From CAXBDP01 sp963974465 (GTDB lineage Bacteria; Bacteroidota; Bacteroidia; Cytophagales; Cyclobacteriaceae), in NCBI GenBank assembly GCA_049340005.1, contig JBMPIY010000008.1: a stretch of DNA of 64,000 nt, one strand, 5' to 3'. The notes under the pieces are model-generated. The model searched no databases, had not been told where the DNA came from, and saw only the letters and a list, made by a program, of their open reading frames with translations. Below, one piece after another: positions 62,222 through 64,000 of this stretch (the stretch's first letter is position 1; the number at the start of each line of letters is the position of its first letter). Made by a program: the position numbers and the translations under genes.

Positions 62222-63565
62222 ATGATTCTACGACTTTCAATTACCGCTATACTATTACTAGCTGGGTTCAATTCTTTTGCTCAAGAAGTAGAGAAGAGAG
62301 ACCTTGGCAAAATAGATGGTAGAGCGCGACTATATTTGATGAATACCTTAAATGAAGGTGGACTTACTGATTATTTCGCTTCTGCAATGGGAGTTGGCTT
62401 GGGTTATTCAAGTCCAATGATCAAAGGATTTCAATTCCGTACTTCAGCATTTTATACGCAAGGATTATACAATAGCGACCTTACAACTCCTGATCCACTA
62501 ACCAACGCTGCCAATCGCTATGAAATTGGGCTATATGATGTAGGAAACCCATCTTCTAGAAGTGTTTTCCGGGTGGAGGAACTCTACTTACAATATAAAT
62601 CTGAGTCATCTTATTTAAGATTGGGCAGGCAATTACTCAATACGCCTTTTATCAATCCGCAAGATGGCCGAATGAGCCCTACGTTTGTGCAAGGCATTTA
62701 TGGAAATTTGCAACTTTCTACTCAGTGGAATGTAGAAGGAGGCTGGCTCAATAGGATGGCGCCAAGATCTACCTCCCGCTGGTTTGGCGTAGGTGAGTCG
62801 ATGGGATATTACCCCCAAGGCTTATTGGAAACCGGGCAAGGGGCAAACTATTTTTCAAATATCGAAAGCGTCGGAATTGGTATTTTAGGGGTTCATTTTC
62901 GCCCAAATTCCAAATTCCAAATCAGTGCATGGAATTATTTCGTAGAGAATGTGCTGAATATTGGCCATATTCAAGTCACTGGAAATTTTCCTGCTGATGA
63001 AAAATGGTCGATAATTTCAGGAGTTCAATTGACCAGACAGGATGCTATAAATGATGGTGGGAATTCAGATTTGACTAAGACCTATCTCAATCCCAGTAGC
63101 TATAGCAATGTGTTAAGTGCTAGATTAGGTGCAAAGAATCAGCGGGTGGAATTTAATCTTAATTATACTCGAATTTCCAAAACAGGACGATTTCAGTTTC
63201 CACGAGAATGGGGACGAGATCCATTTTTCACCTTTATGCCTCGCGAGCGAAATGAAGGATATGGTGGTGTGGATGCGCTAATGGCCAAGTTCGAGTACAG
63301 CCTAAATTCTGGCAAGACTAAGCTCAGCTTATCGCATGGACGATTTAGTTTGCCTGAAGCCAATGATGCCAAATACAATAAATATGGAATTCCGAGCTAT
63401 CACCAAAGCAATTTTGAACTGAGGCAACAAATCAATCCAAGCATTCAATTACAATATCTGGCGGTTTACAAAGGCCGTGTGGGCGATACCTATGGCAATG
63501 ATAGATTTGTGATCAATAAAGTGAATATGTTTTATCAAAACTTGGTGGTGAATTACAAATTTTGA
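62222..63565 (+). CDS. OprD-type outer membrane porin
   Basis: 447 residues with a signal peptide (about 1-20, ending SFAQ). The mature protein is a beta barrel with the OprD start KIDGRARLYLMNTLNEGG, a LRLGRQLLNTPFINPQDGRM stretch and a final strand LVVNYKF ending in Phe. It is a likely channel for small anions. It starts 9 bp after the TsdA-like gene, so it probably admits thiosulfate or releases tetrathionate; that is an inference from position. Confidence 0.85.
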   Translation: MILRLSITAILLLAGFNSFAQEVEKRDLGKIDGRARLYLMNTLNEGGLTDYFASAMGVGLGYSSPMIKGFQFRTSAFYTQGLYNSDLTTPDPLTNAANRYEIGLYDVGNPSSRSVFRVEELYLQYKSESSYLRLGRQLLNTPFINPQDGRMSPTFVQGIYGNLQLSTQWNVEGGWLNRMAPRSTSRWFGVGESMGYYPQGLLETGQGANYFSNIESVGIGILGVHFRPNSKFQISAWNYFVENVLNIGHIQVTGNFPADEKWSIISGVQLTRQDAINDGGNSDLTKTYLNPSSYSNVLSARLGAKNQRVEFNLNYTRISKTGRFQFPREWGRDPFFTFMPRERNEGYGGVDALMAKFEYSLNSGKTKLSLSHGRFSLPEANDAKYNKYGIPSYHQSNFELRQQINPSIQLQYLAVYKGRVGDTYGNDRFVINKVNMFYQNLVVNYKF

Positions 63566-63612
63566 TTTGACTAGCAATTTTGAAGCAAGTGAAATTCGAT
63601 TAATTTTGTTTC

Positions 63613-64000
63613 ATGAGGATCACTATTCCATTCATCTTTTTGGCTACTCTGTCAACCGGCTGTACACCGCAAAATGCTGAAAATATAACTCTGCCACTTG
63701 CAGAAGTAAATGCGCAAGGAGCCTTGCAGGAGGTGATGCTCAATGGCAATCTTCAAGCAAATATCCTTATCGATACGCTTGAAAATCAAAGGCTAATTGG
63801 CATTGGTCCATTAGGCAGATTGCAAGGAGAAATTACTATTTTGGATGGAAAAGCTTTTGTAACAAGTATAGATTCTGTTGGTAATCCTATCGCAGTAGAG
63901 GTAGATAGTCTACAGGCTCCTTTCTTTGCTTATGCGAATATTTCCGATTGGCAAACTTTCGGTTTTTTGAAGGAAGTAAATGACTTGCCAAGCTTGCAAG
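63613..64000 (+). CDS. Acetolactate-decarboxylase-like lipoprotein (partial, cut by window edge)
   Basis: The first 129 codons are visible. It starts MRITIPFIFLATLSTGC, a lipoprotein signal with Cys at 17. The following residues resemble the acetolactate decarboxylase fold (GIGPLGRLQGEITILDGKAFV, then APFFAYANISDWQ). Classic enzymes of the family are cytosolic and make acetoin from acetolactate; exported lipoprotein versions exist in Bacteroidota. The metal-binding histidines would lie further downstream, outside the window, so activity cannot be judged. It lies 47 bp after the porin gene. Confidence 0.7.
   Translation, partial: MRITIPFIFLATLSTGCTPQNAENITLPLAEVNAQGALQEVMLNGNLQANILIDTLENQRLIGIGPLGRLQGEITILDGKAFVTSIDSVGNPIAVEVDSLQAPFFAYANISDWQTFGFLKEVNDLPSLQ

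Larger units (their letters stand above)
3585..62779. repeat. Dispersed octamer GCGGGAGG, 34 copies (16 forward, 18 reverse)
   Basis: Hand count of exact copies. Forward strand starts: 5161, 10464, 13965, 16907, 22993, 24594, 30512, 32694, 36919, 41702, 46491, 48409, 51120, 53766, 58347, 60622. Reverse strand (CCTCCCGC) starts: 3585, 14392, 16967, 22596, 23692, 23716, 28588, 31886, 32459, 36119, 37564, 39892, 45393, 47442, 50837, 55991, 59234, 62772. The next base is A or T in 31 of 34. Most lie in coding DNA in varying frames. I may have missed a copy; the list is a lower bound. Confidence 0.85.

Noticed and set aside
3585..62779. The octamer as a Shine-Dalgarno sequence (it contains GGAGG)
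   Set aside because: Most copies lie inside genes, on both strands and at no fixed distance from start codons; Bacteroidota use Shine-Dalgarno sites weakly.

Overview
The window is AT-rich DNA (roughly 39% G+C by eye) from a free-living, probably marine, aerobic member of the Bacteroidota, most likely order Cytophagales. The evidence is a SusC/SusD pair, many Bacteroidota-restricted lipoprotein families (DUF4221, DUF6702, DUF2914, DUF983), promoters of the TAnnTTTG type, weak Shine-Dalgarno signals, and lipoproteins with acidic residues after the lipid cysteine. No rRNA, IS element, prophage or CRISPR array is visible. One tRNA gene (Pro, anticodon GGG) is present.

Layout. 0.2-9.3 kb: housekeeping and accessory genes (PEP synthase, HAD phosphatase, DUF2914 membrane protein, acyl desaturase, DUF983 protein, AraC regulator, a membrane-anchored HTH protein). 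9.5-20.8 kb: a seven-gene forward locus (SusC, SusD, SGNH esterase, DASS dicarboxylate transporter, Ig/lamin-tail surface lipoprotein, surface alpha/beta hydrolase, tartrate/D-malate-type dehydrogenase). It looks like a non-glycan uptake locus for an ester of a hydroxydicarboxylic acid. 21-48 kb: mostly core and envelope genes: PLP dehydratase, POTRA-less Omp85 barrel, M16, M14 and M1 peptidases, ileS-lspA, dgt, a PAS histidine kinase, two DUF4221 lipoproteins, a 2H phosphoesterase, DUF3298, DUF6702, HupE, a LemA-TPM-TPM operon and a PafA-like phosphatase. 48.4-48.9 kb: tRNA-Pro followed by 128-bp tandem repeats that each carry the tRNA 3' end.

49.9-63.6 kb: a forward cluster for inorganic sulfur. 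It holds hemerythrin, four proteins with rhodanese domains (one fused to a persulfide-dioxygenase-like MBL domain), a methyltransferase, a Crp/Fnr regulator, SulP plus beta-carbonic anhydrase, DUF2490, DUF202, peroxiredoxin, UspA, a split YeeE/YedE (TsuA-like) pair, a TsdA-like dihaem thiosulfate dehydrogenase and an OprD-type porin. A GTGA-N6-TCAC operator lies exactly 22 nt before a TAnnTTTG-type -7 box at three promoters in this cluster (52.3, 56.1 and 57.0 kb, the first degenerate). This suggests the local Crp/Fnr protein activates them. An acetolactate-decarboxylase-like lipoprotein runs off the right edge.

The strongest signal not explained by genes is a non-palindromic octamer, GCGGGAGG (usually followed by A or T). 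I counted 34 copies by hand on both strands, against about 0.4 expected from base composition. It occurs in all reading frames of unrelated genes and between genes, so it behaves like a DNA-level recognition sequence (Chi-like or uptake-like). Other points of note: an IleRS whose HIGH motif reads GIHH, and a possible dithiol in the Crp/Fnr regulator.
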